Assembly (NCBI GenBank): GCA_030737875.1
Contig: CM060910.1
Location: forward strand, 245,056,427-245,120,426
Source of the DNA: Allium sativum
Taxonomy: Eukaryota > Streptophyta > Magnoliopsida > Asparagales > Amaryllidaceae
Reading direction: 5' to 3'
DNA: 64,000 bases
Shown: positions 33,401 to 45,620 of the stretch, piece after piece
Layout of the letters: each line of letters starts with the position of its first letter
Position numbering within the stretch: position 1 is the stretch's first letter
Program-made: the position numbers and the translations under genes
The notes under the pieces: model-generated
Database searches by the model: none
What the model was told of the DNA's origin: nothing
Seen by the model: only the letters and a program-made list of their open reading frames with translations

Positions 33401-35547
33401 CTTTTTAACTTTCAGGAAAGAATTTTATTTGATACTGTGCAACACATTCTCTTATATCTGAAATATTTGCTACTAAGGTAGGATTACCTATTGAGCAACT
33501 GTCAAAACCTTTAGTAATATCAAGTGTAGTAGGAGGGAGAACTAAACTTGAGAATATGTGTAGAAACTGTATCCTTAACTTTGACGGTAAGGATATGGTG
33601 GCCAATTTAATTATTTTCCCAATGGAATACTTTGATATTATCCTTGGGATGGATTGGCTTTCAAAATATCGAGCCATTTTAAATTGTCACAACAAAACTA
33701 TAAGTTTGACAATTCGAGAAGACGAGACCATTGTTTATACATGTGATAAAGTTGAGGACACTTTTATATCTGGATACCTTGTCCATATCAATATTGAGGA
33801 TAATAATCAAGTGATGGACCAAATCCCAGTAGTAAATGAATTTAAAGAAATTTTTCAGGAAGTACCAGGATTACCACCAAAAAGAGAAATTGATTTTAGT
33901 ATTGACTTAATCCCTTGTACCACCCCTATTGCTAAAGCCCCTTATCGTATGTCTCTTAAGGAAAATCAGGAATTAAAGAAACAAAATGAGGAGATGGAGA
34001 ATCAAGGGTTTATCAGACCTAGTAAATCTCCTTGGGGAGCACCAGTACTGTTTGTAAAGAAACATGATGAGACATTACGCTTGTGCGTAGATTACCGAGA
34101 GCTTAATAAGGTAACCATTAAGAACAAATACCCATTACCACGAATCGATGATTTATTTGATCAACTCCAAGGAGCTACCGTGTTTTCAAAAATCGACTTA
34201 AGATCGGGGTATCATCAATTAAGAATAAAAGAAGAAGATATTCCAAAGATGGCTTTCCGAACACGGTACGGACATTACGAATTCTTGGTGATGCCTTTTG
34301 GCCTTACCAACGCTCCAGCAGTATTCATGGATCTAATGAATCGTGTATTTCGTCCGTTTCTTGATCATTTTGTTATTGTGTTTATCGATGATATCCTTAT
34401 TTACTCTAAGACAAAGGAGGAACATGAATGTCATTTGCGTTTATGTCTCCAAACACAAAAAGAGCATCAGCTATATGCAAAATTAAGTAAATGTGAATTT
34501 TGGTTGGAGGAAGTAAAATTTCTTGGACATGTTGTCTCAAAGAATGGAATAGGTGTAGACCCATCAAAGGTTGAAGCAGTGTTGAAATGGAACCCTCCGA
34601 CAACACCAACAGAATTTCGAAGTTTTCTAGGATTAGCTGGATACTACCGAAGATTTATTCAAGATTTCTCAAAAATGGCATCTCCATTAACAAAACTTAC
34701 TCGTAAGGAGACCCAGTTTATTTGGGATGAAAAATGTAAAATAGCATTTGAAACTTTAAAGAAAAAATTAATAGAGGCACCAATTCTGTCTTTACCAAGG
34801 AGTGGAGTTCCATATAAAGTTTATTCTGATGCATGCGGACAAGGATTAGGATGTGTTTTAATGCAAGATGACAAAGTTATCGCTTATGGTTCTCGTCAAT
34901 TAAAGCCACATGAAGTAAATTATCCAACTCATGACTTAGAATTAGCTGCGATTGTATTTGCCCTAAAAATTTGGAGACATTATCTTTATGGAGAAGAATT
35001 CCATCTTTACTCTGATCACAAGAGTTTAAAATATTTGTTCTCTCAAAAGGAACTAAATATGAGACAAAGAAGGTGGATGGAATTCATAAAAGATTATGAT
35101 TTCACATTACATTATCATCCGGGAAAGGCAAATATAGTGGCAGATGCGTTAAGTCGAAAGAGCTATGGCATAGTAGCTCATTTAATGATGAGAGAATGGA
35201 GGGCTTTAGAGACTCTTGCTGATATGAATACTTGCGCCAGGATAGTCAATGGACCCATGATTAACAAAGTAGCACTTCTATGTAATCTTGTTATTCAACC
35301 AACTCTGATAAGTAAAATATTGAGAGCCCAAGAAGATGATGAGGAATTAAAAAAATTATTTATGAAAATGAAGGATAAGGAACCTACATATTGGAACACT
35401 GGTAAAGACGGAGGTTATAAATTTAAAAATCGACTTTGTGTTCCAAATCAAATTGAATTGAAAAATGAAATTCTTAGTGAAGCACATCGCTCAAGACTCA
35501 CGGTGCACCCAGGAAGCACGAAGATGTTTAAGGATCTCAAGCGTTAG
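33401..35547 (+). pseudogene. Element 2 protease, reverse transcriptase and RNase H
   Basis: The protease active site reads LFDT and then changes frame because one base is missing near 33435. It resumes as [21 protein letters not shown] in the long frame from 33556. RT has [38 protein letters not shown] and catalytic FIDD in [12 protein letters not shown]. RNase H has [18 protein letters not shown] and [12 protein letters not shown]. The linker [14 protein letters not shown] and the start of the integrase zinc region ([10 protein letters not shown]) precede an in-frame TAG at 35545-35547. RT and RNase H themselves are open throughout. Confidence 0.9.
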
Positions 35548-36738
35548 TTTTGGTGGAATGGAATGAAGAAGGATGTTGCTGAATTTGTTGCAAAATGTCT
35601 TACGTGCCAAAAAATTAAAGCAGAGCAGCAACGACCAGCAGGACTTCTGCAACCACTTCCTATTGCTGAATGGAAATGGGAGTATATAACAATGGATTTT
35701 ATCACTGGATTACCAATGACAAAGCAAGGTCATGATGCAATATGGGTAGTGGTGGATCGCTTAACAAAGTCAGCACATTTCATACCTTACAACATGACTT
35801 ACTCAATGGAGAAACTGAGTAGACTCTATTTGAAAGAAATTGTTCGACTACATGGTATACCCGTTATCATAGTTTCAGATAGAGATTCACGATTCACTTC
35901 AAGGTTTTGGAAAAGTCTTCAAAAAGCACTTGGGACATCATTAAATCTAAGTACGACTTTTCATCCTCAAACAGATGGACAAACGGAGAGGGTGAACCGG
36001 GTCAAAGAAGATATGCTAAGGTCTTGTGTAATGGAATTCGAAATCGCGTGGGAGACTCACATACCATTAATCGAGTTTGCATATAACAACAGTTATCATG
36101 CAAGTATTGGTATGGCCCCTTATGAAACTTTGTATGGAAGGCCTTGTCGTTCGCCAGTATGTTGGGCAGAAGTTGGAGATCGTGAGCTTCTTGGTCCAGA
36201 CCTAGTAAAAGAAACAACTGAGAAGATTTCCATTATAAGAGAAAGATTGCAAGCAGCCCAAAGTAGACAAAAGAATTATGTAGATCATAGAAGGAAGGAT
36301 TTGGAATTCGAAGTAGGAGATCAAGTCCTTTTAAAGGTTTCTCCGGTACGAGGGGTAATGCGATTTGGAAAGAAGAAGGCCAAACTATCGCCAAGATTTA
36401 TCGGACCATTTCGTATTATCAAGAAAATTGGAAAATTCTCATACAAACTCGACTTACCCGAGAAGTTATCAAAAATACATGATGTGTTTCACATATCAAT
36501 GCTACGAAAGTACATTTTTGACCCATCTCATGTGATTGATTTAAGCAGCATTGATGTTAAAAAGGGAGCCAAGTACATTGAAAGACCTATTCGAATTCTT
36601 GACAGAAAAGTTAAGAAACTAAGAACGAAAGAAATTCCCTTAGTAAAGGTTCAATGAAACCATCATAACGAAAATGAAGCAACATGGGAGGTGGAGTCAG
36701 AAATTCGTAAAGACTATCCTGAATTGTTTGAAGCCTAG
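35548..36738 (+). pseudogene. Element 2 integrase and chromodomain-like tail
   Basis: In frame with the preceding pol after the TAG. CLTCQKIKAEQ completes the zinc region. Catalytic residues are the Asp in MDFITGLP, Asp in VSDRDSRF and Glu in QTERVNRVKEDML. The C-terminal domain has LKVSPVRGVMRFGKK and FHISMLRKYI. The tail is cut by TGA at 36655-36657, at the Trp of the VKVQW motif, and continues in frame (EATWEVESEI, YPELFEA) to TAG 36736-36738. Confidence 0.9.
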
Positions 36739-36762
36739 ATTTCGAGGACAATTTTTTTTTCT

Positions 36763-36775
36763 AAGGGTGGTAGAG
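36763..36775 (+). promoter_or_regulatory. Polypurine tract, element 2
   Basis: AAGGGTGGTAGAG directly before the 3' LTR, preceded by a T run. It is interrupted by T bases. Confidence 0.7.
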
Positions 36776-38908
36776 TTTAACGGCCGAGCTCAAAAATCCA
36801 GGTATAGTTTCTAGAGATTTTGAATATGTTAGCTCAATTCAATCCAAAGATTTTAGTATGATAAAAACACATATATGTGTATTCATATATGATATATATA
36901 TATGTATGAATATATACATGACACAAATGTCATATGTGTACAAATTCTAGAACAGGAAAAAATGGCTTAATTTGATAAGTACACATGTTATCAAATTAGT
37001 GGAACAAATGTCTCATAAGAAAAAAAGGTTAAGACACATATGCTTCTTAGGTGTCCATGTGTAGAAACCTCTTACGACACCTAAGAGGACATGTGTCTAC
37101 ATCCTAAAGCATGCATGACGATAAGCTGCACAAGTGTCTCAAAACCAAATTACTAAACTAGCCTTAAAACACTACTATATAAAGGGGTGAAATGTTCACT
37201 TCATTTCATACATTGACAAAAACAAAATTAAGATAAGATAGAGAGGAGAAGCTTAGGAGAAGATAAGGGGATAAAGAGAAGATAAAGATACAAGTATAAG
37301 GTGAGAATAACTATTTAAGTTCATATTTTCATTTCATGTTTTGAAGTCAAGTTGTGAAAGTTTAGATTGAATGATTACTCTTGATCTTTGAAAACGCTAT
37401 TCGGTATTTTGGCCATAACTTTTGCAATTATTAACGAAATTTCGATCATATCAATTTGGAAAGGTAATTCAATTACCTACAACTTTGATTTAGGCGACTT
37501 TTTCCAAATTCGGCCATTTTCATACTTGAAAACTGGATGCAGGTTTAGGTAAAATTGGCCCTAAATAGTTATGTTAAAAGTGCCTTGTGTTGTTAAATTT
37601 TATTTATTATATAGATACACTATTTTGTGGATCTATTCTTATGATAATTAAGTGGACAATGAGAGCTTTATCTTGTATAAAATTAGAAGCTAAAATCTTT
37701 TTCTAGTATAGAGAAACATCACCAAACATTTAGCTTAAAAACAAGCTAAAAACCCAAATCTTAGAACTTTTATAGCATTTCGAAATGCCATCTTTTTTTA
37801 GCTATTAATGAAGCACGGAATCAAACCAAAACCTTTCTATAGCGTGACCAAAACGAAATAATAGTTGTTATAAGTCTAGAATTTTTCATAGCATACTTTT
37901 TAAAATGTTACTTTTCTTTTTCAAGTAGTTTTGAAATTCTTCTTAAATATAAATTGAAATAATTTTGTGAAAGTCTTAAACCCTTAGAAAAGTATTTTAA
38001 AATGAATGACTGGAACGTTCTAGGGTGACAGAGAGGATAGTGTCTAGGCTTGAGTTTGGAAAATATAGTTTCCTGCTCTCCCTGGCCATCCCTAACTGAT
38101 CCGACAGACGGGATGGTTATTCAAGATTTAATTCGAAATTTAATTGGAATTATTTGAGCTCAAAAATAATTTTATTCATTATTAAGAAAAAGTAAATTAA
38201 GCTTACTTTGGGAATCATTTTCTTAGTAATATTTCTTCGATGGGGTGCAGTATAAGACAATAGATCTTGGGTAGTGCACTATTACTCTAAGTTGGTAGAG
38301 TACATCCCTACTTAGTGACGGGATGCCGACCGCAATAGGATAACATATCCTAATATCTAAACCAAGTAGAGGGGCTGGTTTAGACTCACGAATATATGTT
38401 TGACAAATTATGAGATTTTGATGAAATGAAGATACCATAAATTTGTTTGATTCAATATCCCGAAGTCTTCCTTGATTTTTCTCTTAAACTTGGGATGATG
38501 AAATATTTGAAGAGAAGAGTCATGATGAAACTGTATTACAACCCACTAAGAAATGATGTGAAAAAACTGAGCTTAAATAGCTATTTCACTGGGTCCGTGT
38601 TGCTCATGATGTTACACTTAAAACTTTTCAGGTTTAGATGGTTAGTTGGATGCTTTGAAGTGAAGACTTACTTTATGTAGATTATCTTTTTATGTACTCA
38701 TATGTGTAATTACTAGACTAGTGAATGTTTGTAACCTTATGCTGTGATGGGATGATTGTATAATAGCTCTTCCATGTAAAATCATATACTGAGAATGATT
38801 TTATGTTCTGACAAGTTTCTGTTAAGTTGTGATACTGTTCTATTAGCACAGTGGCTTATATGTAGCATCACCGCTTCTGAATAAGTATATCAAAGTGGGG
38901 GTGTTACA
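36776..38908 (+). mobile_element. Element 2 3' LTR
   Basis: 2133 bp, closely similar to the 5' LTR by eye. The first bases read TTTAACGGCC where the 5' LTR has TGTAATGGCC, so the terminal TG is lost. The TATA box TATATAAAG at 37176-37184 is intact. It is followed by AATGG. Confidence 0.92.
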
Positions 38909-38913
38909 AATGG

Positions 38914-39173
38914 GGTTTATACTTTGATAGTGTAGTGTATAGGCTTGTCTTGCCTGATTGAGGGGACATTTCTAGCTGTTGTTAGGATTGATTAAAAGAT
39001 AACACACACTTGCATACTTGACAGGGAAGAACAACTATGTTTTATAGCTATTGTTGTTAGCTGATTGAAAGTGATAGATCAAGGATGTATAACTATTGCA
39101 CTTGGTTTAAGATTGACAAGGATTTTCTTGACAAGGCTTCATACTACAAGGGCACAGCTGATCAGATTTTCGG
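38914..39173. other. Spacer between elements 2 and 3
   Basis: Continuation of the sequence that element 2 split. No gene or recognisable repeat is visible. Confidence 0.4.
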
Positions 39174-40344
39174 GTACATGAAACACCCCACCTCCGTTAA
39201 GGTCACTCACAAAGGGAATACCTTAACTCCGATGGAGCGTTTTAGGTAAAAGATGGAGATAAATTACAAGACAGACAAATAAAGCAGCGGAAAATAAAGT
39301 CATTTTGTAAACAATGTGGTACAGTCAAGCTTTTACAACAATTGTCTCAATCATACTTAACAATAATACATAGAACTTCTGTGTTGACTCAAAAACTTCC
39401 AAGTACAAAAGAAGCATAAAAATAACAATGATATTCCCCAATAAAGCATAAACCAGCCATAGCGGTGGAAGAGAGATTCCAAAGCAATACATCCACTATC
39501 TTCGAGCTTGGAAAGAAAACTGAGCTAAGTGGTAACATTTCCTCCCTGTGAACGGGGGAGGGGGGGGGGGGGAGGGGGGAGGGACAGAAGAGAAGAGGCA
39601 AAACAAACTAGGTCAGACATAAGTCTGGTAAGTCCAGTGACTTTCATCATGAAAACAGGCAAAAGCATCATGTCATGAATAAACTGAATATAAGACAATA
39701 CCATGATAACAAGGATAAAGAGATAACATACGATTAGCATAGATATGATAAGGCAAGATAAACTGAATGCACTTCTACTCTTTCTCTGCATCACCGCTAC
39801 CTTGTTATTCTAACTTTTATATCTCTGCACCGCCTAACTAGTGTCCCAACTAGTAATCTGTGTAAAATGATAATATTACAACGTGATCCCAATCCCCGCA
39901 ATTGTGGTAGCCTTCAGGTGTACATCTAGTATGAAGATCTTACCTCAATCAACCTAATTGCCATGAAGATGTTAGATGTACCCTTACTATCCTATCGATC
40001 GGCTCCCTACTTGTATTAATGTTCCATGTATCTATGTCAATCGGCCCTCTCTTGCGTGTAGATACCCAGTGCTGGTCCCACCATAAGGTGTATCAATCCT
40101 TATGATAACAACCCGACATAATTCAAGATGCACAGTGTATAACTACTGATGCCCAGTGCCTTCTTTTCCACTCCGGAGCACATGCACGCCCATACTCTGT
40201 CGGAACTACACTGCTGCACCCCCTGCCGCTATTTTGACTACTTATAATCAGCCCAGTAATCGTGCCCCGCCCTGCCTAGTTCAAGGTACCATGATACATC
40301 TATGTGGGTTACTGCTGAAATGGGTCCCGTTACTAGGGTTTCCT

Positions 40345-41085
40345 ACTGGTTAAGTTTTGTGGGCCTATATACACAGATATTACCCACCAACCCGTTATGT
40401 ACTTAACCCTCCCACTAATTCAAGCATGTTTATTTAATGGTTAAGTTTGTGGGCCTATATTTACTAATATTACCCACCAACCCGATATGTACTTAACCCT
40501 CCCACAAATTATGTCATATTGGTTAAGTATTGTCCATTCATGTTAGCTTAACCCACCCATTCATCATGTCATGTTGGTTGAGTGTTTCTTATTAACCCTT
40601 CCCACTCGTCATGTTGGATTTGTTAAGTGTTTCTTATTAACTTAACCCCGTTCATTCAACATGTTATATTGGTTAAGTATTTCCCATTAACTTAACCCCA
40701 TTTGTTCATCAAGTTACATTGGTTAAGTGTATCTTATTAACTTAACCCCACGCGTTCATCATGCTGTATTGGTTAAGTGTCATCAATCAATTCAAGTTAA
40801 CTTAACCCACCCACTTATCGTGCTACATTGGTTAAGTGTTGCCTTCTTGTGTTAACTTAACCCTTCCCATTCATCATGTTATATTGGTTATGTGTTGCTC
40901 TCTTGCTTTAACTTAACCCTTTGATGCATCCTGTTATATTGGTTAAGTGTCGCTCTCTTGTTTTAACTTAACACTTCCACGCATCCTGTTATATTGGTTA
41001 AGTGTTGCTCTCTTGTTTTAACTTAATCCTACCCATTCATCATGTCATATTGGTTAAGTGTTTCTCATTAACTTAACCCTACCCA
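40345..41085. repeat. Tandem repeat of GGTTAAG...CTTAACC units
   Basis: About twelve units of roughly 50-60 bp. Each has ATATTGGTTAAGTGT, a variable T-rich stretch and TTAACTTAACCC, so units can fold back through GGTTAAG/CTTAACC. The same array is at 50285-51025 in the partner LTR. The element 1 LTR has only two or three such motifs (near 10012-10090). Confidence 0.75.
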
Positions 41086-41157
41086 CCTAACACATTTTAG
41101 GTATCATATTCATCTTTGATCAGCAATAATTAATTATTAATGCACAGACCTCTCACA

Positions 41158-41347
41158 TTGGGTCGATAGCTTGCGGCCGCTGGATGTGCCGGGCGGTTCC
41201 GGGCAAACTTCTGACACAAGCCATACATAACCTTGTGTCTAATCATTTATTGGTTACGCCTACGACATCTCACATTAGACTGATCGTTTGCGGTTACTGG
41301 TTAGGCCGGTTAGTTCCGGGTAGGTTTCCACCGCAAATGGAGTTTAA
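41158..41347 (-). promoter_or_regulatory. Tandem pair of stem-loops (element 3 3' LTR)
   Basis: Stem-loop one (41158-41230) is decayed: only inner arms GCTTG/CAAGC remain. Stem-loop two (41275-41347) has outer TTAGACT/AGTTTAA with one mismatch and perfect inner arms TTTGCGGT/ACCGCAAA. The loop of the first has GCCGGGCGGTTCCGGGCA. Confidence 0.55.
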
Positions 41348-42689
41348 CCTCGTGTCTCGACATGTTTATCTTAGCCAATTGGTTCATTTACAGATTATTC
41401 CAGCTTCAGGCTAGTTATGTCAATTTATTCATCTACATCATAGGCTTTCCAATTACGGTATTCACTTTCAACAGATTTCAACATATTAGTCAGTTTAACA
41501 AATTAAACATCACTTAAACTTCCATTAACATATCTCGCCTAATCATAAATTAAGCCTATAAACTTACATGTCGAAAATCATGGTCATAATTCACGATATA
41601 ACACATGCCCTAAGGTTTAGTCATATTGCACCGTACAAAATATTCTCCAAAACCCCCCAATCATGATTCACAGTATAAACTATGCCAAATTATAGCCTTT
41701 ACTTACAGCGCATGCCAATTACCCAAAATCCCAATTTAGGCGTGTTCACATTTAATAGTTATCCCTATCTTACTATAGGTTTTCATGCCTAAGCCTTATA
41801 TCACTATACACAATAACCTCCTCCTTCCAAGTCATAAACTATCATATATAATATGCCCTAATTTTAGGTCTTAGAACACAATATGTACTATGCCTTACAA
41901 GTTTACAGTTCAATTTACGCCTCAAACCCCAAGTCATATGTCCAATATACGTTATGCCTCAAATCTTAAGTCATATGTTCGATACACTTTATGTTTTAAA
42001 TAAAACATGTGTTATGTCCTCAAATCCGTTACCAATCAGTTATGCCCAATTATACATAATCTGATACTTTTCCCAATTTTAGCGCTGGCCATGTCCAAAT
42101 CATATATTATGCCCAATTTTTCCCAACGTACATTCATCTCTTATGAGATTTGGCTCAGGCTCGCAGTAGCCTGGCTATAAAAACAAAAAGGGAAGAAGGC
42201 AAGAAGAGACAAAGAATAGACATAATAATATCAATGAGATAGATCTAATGGATATAAAAAGACAAATAGAAATAGGCATAATCTCATATTCAAATTTATT
42301 ACAATGTCAGAATCACAATTAAATTTTATTTCTGAAAGTAACATGAACTTACAAACTACAGAACGGTCTTGAATTCTGGGATCTGATTTCTGAATTTGAT
42401 TAGCTATTCCTTTGATGTAGACTTTGATTGTTAACTTGAAAATTTTAATTTGATTGATCAAGATGGAGGCTAGGTCACTTCAGGTTTTAGCAGCATATAA
42501 ACGTCTATGAATTCATGTGTAGAAAACAATAGGTTTAGGGGTCCTTTTATAGGTGTATAGGGAGATTTAGAGCCTTCAGATCAGTCTAGAAGTCATTAGA
42601 ATCGTCCAGAGCAGAATACCACGTCGCACAGCGAATCAGAAAGCGACACATGGCGAAACACATCATCGACCAGATCTGGAGCAATAGGG

Positions 42690-42788
42690 GTCGACTCCCT
42701 TATAGGGGGGTCGACACCTACGTTGACACCCCTATAGGGGGGTCGACACCTATGTCGACTCCCTCGGGGGAGAGGGGGGAGGGTCGAC
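42690..42788. promoter_or_regulatory. GTCGAC array, U3 of element 3 3' LTR
   Basis: GTCGAC at 42690, 42710, 42742, 42754 and 42783, with GTTGAC at 42722. The steps are 20, 12, 20, 12 and 29 bp. It lies upstream of the TATA box, as in element 1, although the sequence between sites is different (CTCCCTTATAGGGG). Confidence 0.7.
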
Positions 42789-45430
42789 ACCTCTGAGCGG
42801 GAAATTTTCCGCTCAGCCTGCTTTGACCCAAATTCGAGATTTAAACCCTATTTTGACTTCTAGAATTATTTTATATGTATGTATATACTTCCTTGGGCGT
42901 ATACAAACTTCTAAGGCTTATATCTTCTTCATACGGTGTCCGATTTACGCAAACTCAGACTCTATCCCAAGCAGAATTCCGAGATGAACGCAATGGCGTA
43001 ACTCGTTTCCCTTAATTCCTACTTTTAAAATTAAGTACTCTTTAATTTGTTAATTTTATATCCACAGGAAATACGGGGTGTTACATTCTTCCCTCCTTTA
43101 AAGGATTTCGTCCCCGAAATCTCCAAGTCAAGGAGAATGTATCCTAACATCCGACATTTATCTACTCAACCATTCAATCACAGGCGTCCATTGTCCTTAA
43201 AAAGATTTCTAATGCTTTCATGATCATATGCATAGTGTGTGTACATGTCCTTATCTAATGCAAAATCAGGCGGTCTACCAATTCAGTTGACCTCCTTAAT
43301 GCGAGTTATGTCAGTGCCATGAGTCCTTCATGTATGCAATTATTCCTAATCGTACTTTATAACTTCTACATGAGTGCATAAACATTCATACAAATGCAAC
43401 ATCCATATGATAACACATAAGGTTTCAATTCATATGTAAAAAAATTCACTCATGCATATGCAATATGAAAGTGACTGAGCCGATCTGGTGCCTAATGTGT
43501 GTATATGCATCCATGAACAACCACTAGCAAACACTTACATCCACTTGCATCCACCAAACATAACATGTCTCAAACACATGTTTACATCCATTGCTTCTAC
43601 CTAAGGATCGAGGATAGGATCGAGAGGAAATACTTAAAAGATAAAGACTAGCAAATAAATTTTACAGAAAAAGAGAGATCAAGGATATACCCTCAAAAAG
43701 GGTATGATGCGCATATCTAGTCTTCAGTCTTCTAAGTCGCATCTTCTTGAGCTTCATTCCGCATTTCTCTGACTGTAACACCCCACCTCCGTTAAGGTCA
43801 CTCACAAAGGGAACGCCTTAACTTTGATGGAGCGTTTTAGTAGATAGAACAGAATATTACAAGACAGATAAATAGTACTTGAAAAATTATAATTTTATTA
43901 CAGCAGAAGCAAAAAATAAGTTTGGTTACATCTTTCTAAATCATAATACCAAAACTCAAGTACACAATTATCAGTCTTATAAAAAATCCTTCAGAATGTA
44001 AAGTTTCAAAGCCATAATCCCCAACATAAACTGCCATGAAAAGATAGAGTCAAAGCCAAGCAATACTCCAAGCACTTCAAGCAGAGAGAATCAAAATCAA
44101 GCTCCTATGTTTCCACTCTGAGCACCTTGGGGGGGGGGGGAACAGAAAGAAAAGGGGCGAAAACAAACATGGTCAGACATAAAGTATGGCGAGTCCAGTG
44201 ACTTCCAGCATATAAACAGATAATATTATCTTGACATGTAAATAAAGCTGGATGAGAGATTACATCAACAGGAATAAAAAATATACTTTAAGTTAACAGA
44301 ATGATGTAAACCAAGTTATGTTCCTTACTTACATCTTACTTCTCTGCACTAATACTAGTATAACAGGGTTAGGTGTTACCCTAATGTCTAAACTGAAACT
44401 GAATAATCTATACAGAAACAGAATGCTAGTAATGGGCCTTCACCACCCTAACAGACAGAAGGTACATAAGCAGAATACTAATAATGGGCCTTTACCACCC
44501 CAATAGACAGAAGGTACGGAAACAAAATACTAATAACGGGCCTTTACCACCCAACCAATGGACATTTACCACCCCAACAGACAGAAGTTACGGAAATAGA
44601 ATCGGAAACGGAATCAGAGACGGAAATAGAATAATCCCTACGGAAGCAGAATGTTAGAATTAGGTGTACACTAGTAATCGGCCTTTACCACCCCAACAGG
44701 CGGTACCATGCAGAAACAGAAAGGTGTTACCACCCAACAGAAACAGACGGTACCAACAGAAACAGACAGAACTAAGTGTACCCTAAGTCCTACCCCAAGG
44801 GATCGGCTCCCTAATGCATAAACACCCTGTGTCGGCCCCACAGTAGGGTGAATCACTCCCGAAAGTGGCAACCTATTGGCACAGACCTATTTATAGATGT
44901 CACGGTGTCTTACATCCTCAGAGCAGACCAGATCAATGCACGCACATGACCCGGTTGGAACGCACCATCAACACCCCTCGCCATTATCAGAATGAACCAC
45001 TTATAATTAGTTCAGTAAGCATTCCCGGACCCCTACATAGCATAGGGTCAAAGTTTTTGATACAAAAAGGGTTACTGAATAATATAGGTCCCAAACAACA
45101 GATGACACAAGTATTTCCCCTCCTAACCTTGTGTTCCCGGACTAACAGATTTCAGATTAACTTGTTTACAAGTTTTAGACATACAGAGTTCAGATTTACT
45201 AGTTCACAGATCAGACGATCAAGTTAACAAGTTTTCAGACTAACGGATCAGATGTACAGTTTTAACAGACTTACAGATTGTCTAATTTTTTATTGGGCCT
45301 ACAGATTCACGAAATGGGTTTGTTAAATTCATCAGTCCAGTTGGCTTAACCCTATCCACTCATCACGTTTTAGACGTCATATTTATCTCAGATTTGCATT
45401 AATTAAATATTAATGCACATACCTCTCACA

Positions 45431-45620
45431 TTAGGTCGGTAGCTTGTGGCCGCTGGATATGCCGGGCGGTTCCGGGCAGACTTCTGCCACAAGTCAGACC
45501 TAACCTCATGTCTAAGCATATTTTAGTTATGCCTACGACCTCTCACATTAGACTGATAGTTTGCAGTCATTGGTTAAGCTGGTTGGTTCCGGGCAGGCTT
45601 CTCCCGCAAACGGAGTCTAA
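45431..45620 (-). promoter_or_regulatory. Tandem pair of stem-loops (solo LTR)
   Basis: Stem-loop one 45431-45503: outer TTAGGTC/GACCTAA, inner CTTGTGGC/GCCACAAG. Stem-loop two 45548-45620: outer TTAGACT/AGTCTAA, inner GTTTGC/GCAAAC. This is the best-preserved pair in the window. Confidence 0.65.

Larger units (their letters stand above)
29488..38908 (+). mobile_element. Element 2: complete Ty3/gypsy chromovirus, degenerate
   Basis: 9421 bp on the plus strand, with LTRs 29488-31625 and 36776-38908, initiator tRNA-Met primer site, an extra ORF, gag, protease, RT, RNase H, integrase and a chromodomain-like tail. It differs from element 1 in LTR sequence and in having the ORF before gag. Gag-pol is broken by stops in gag, at the RNase H/integrase junction and in the chromodomain, plus frameshifts in the nucleocapsid/protease region. 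Confidence 0.92.
39179..43085 (-). mobile_element. Element 3 3' LTR
   Basis: 3907 bp, from TGAAACACC to GGGGTGTTACA. Landmarks: G-rich tract 39554-39582, GGTTAAG/CTTAACC tandem region 40345-41085, stem-loops 41158-41347, TATA 42545-42551, GTCGAC sites 42690-42788. It is distantly similar to the element 1 LTR in order of landmarks, but about 1.1 kb longer, largely through the tandem region. Confidence 0.9.

Noticed and set aside
44865..45227. 120-codon frame in the solo LTR
   Set aside because: Not kept in related LTRs; chance frame.
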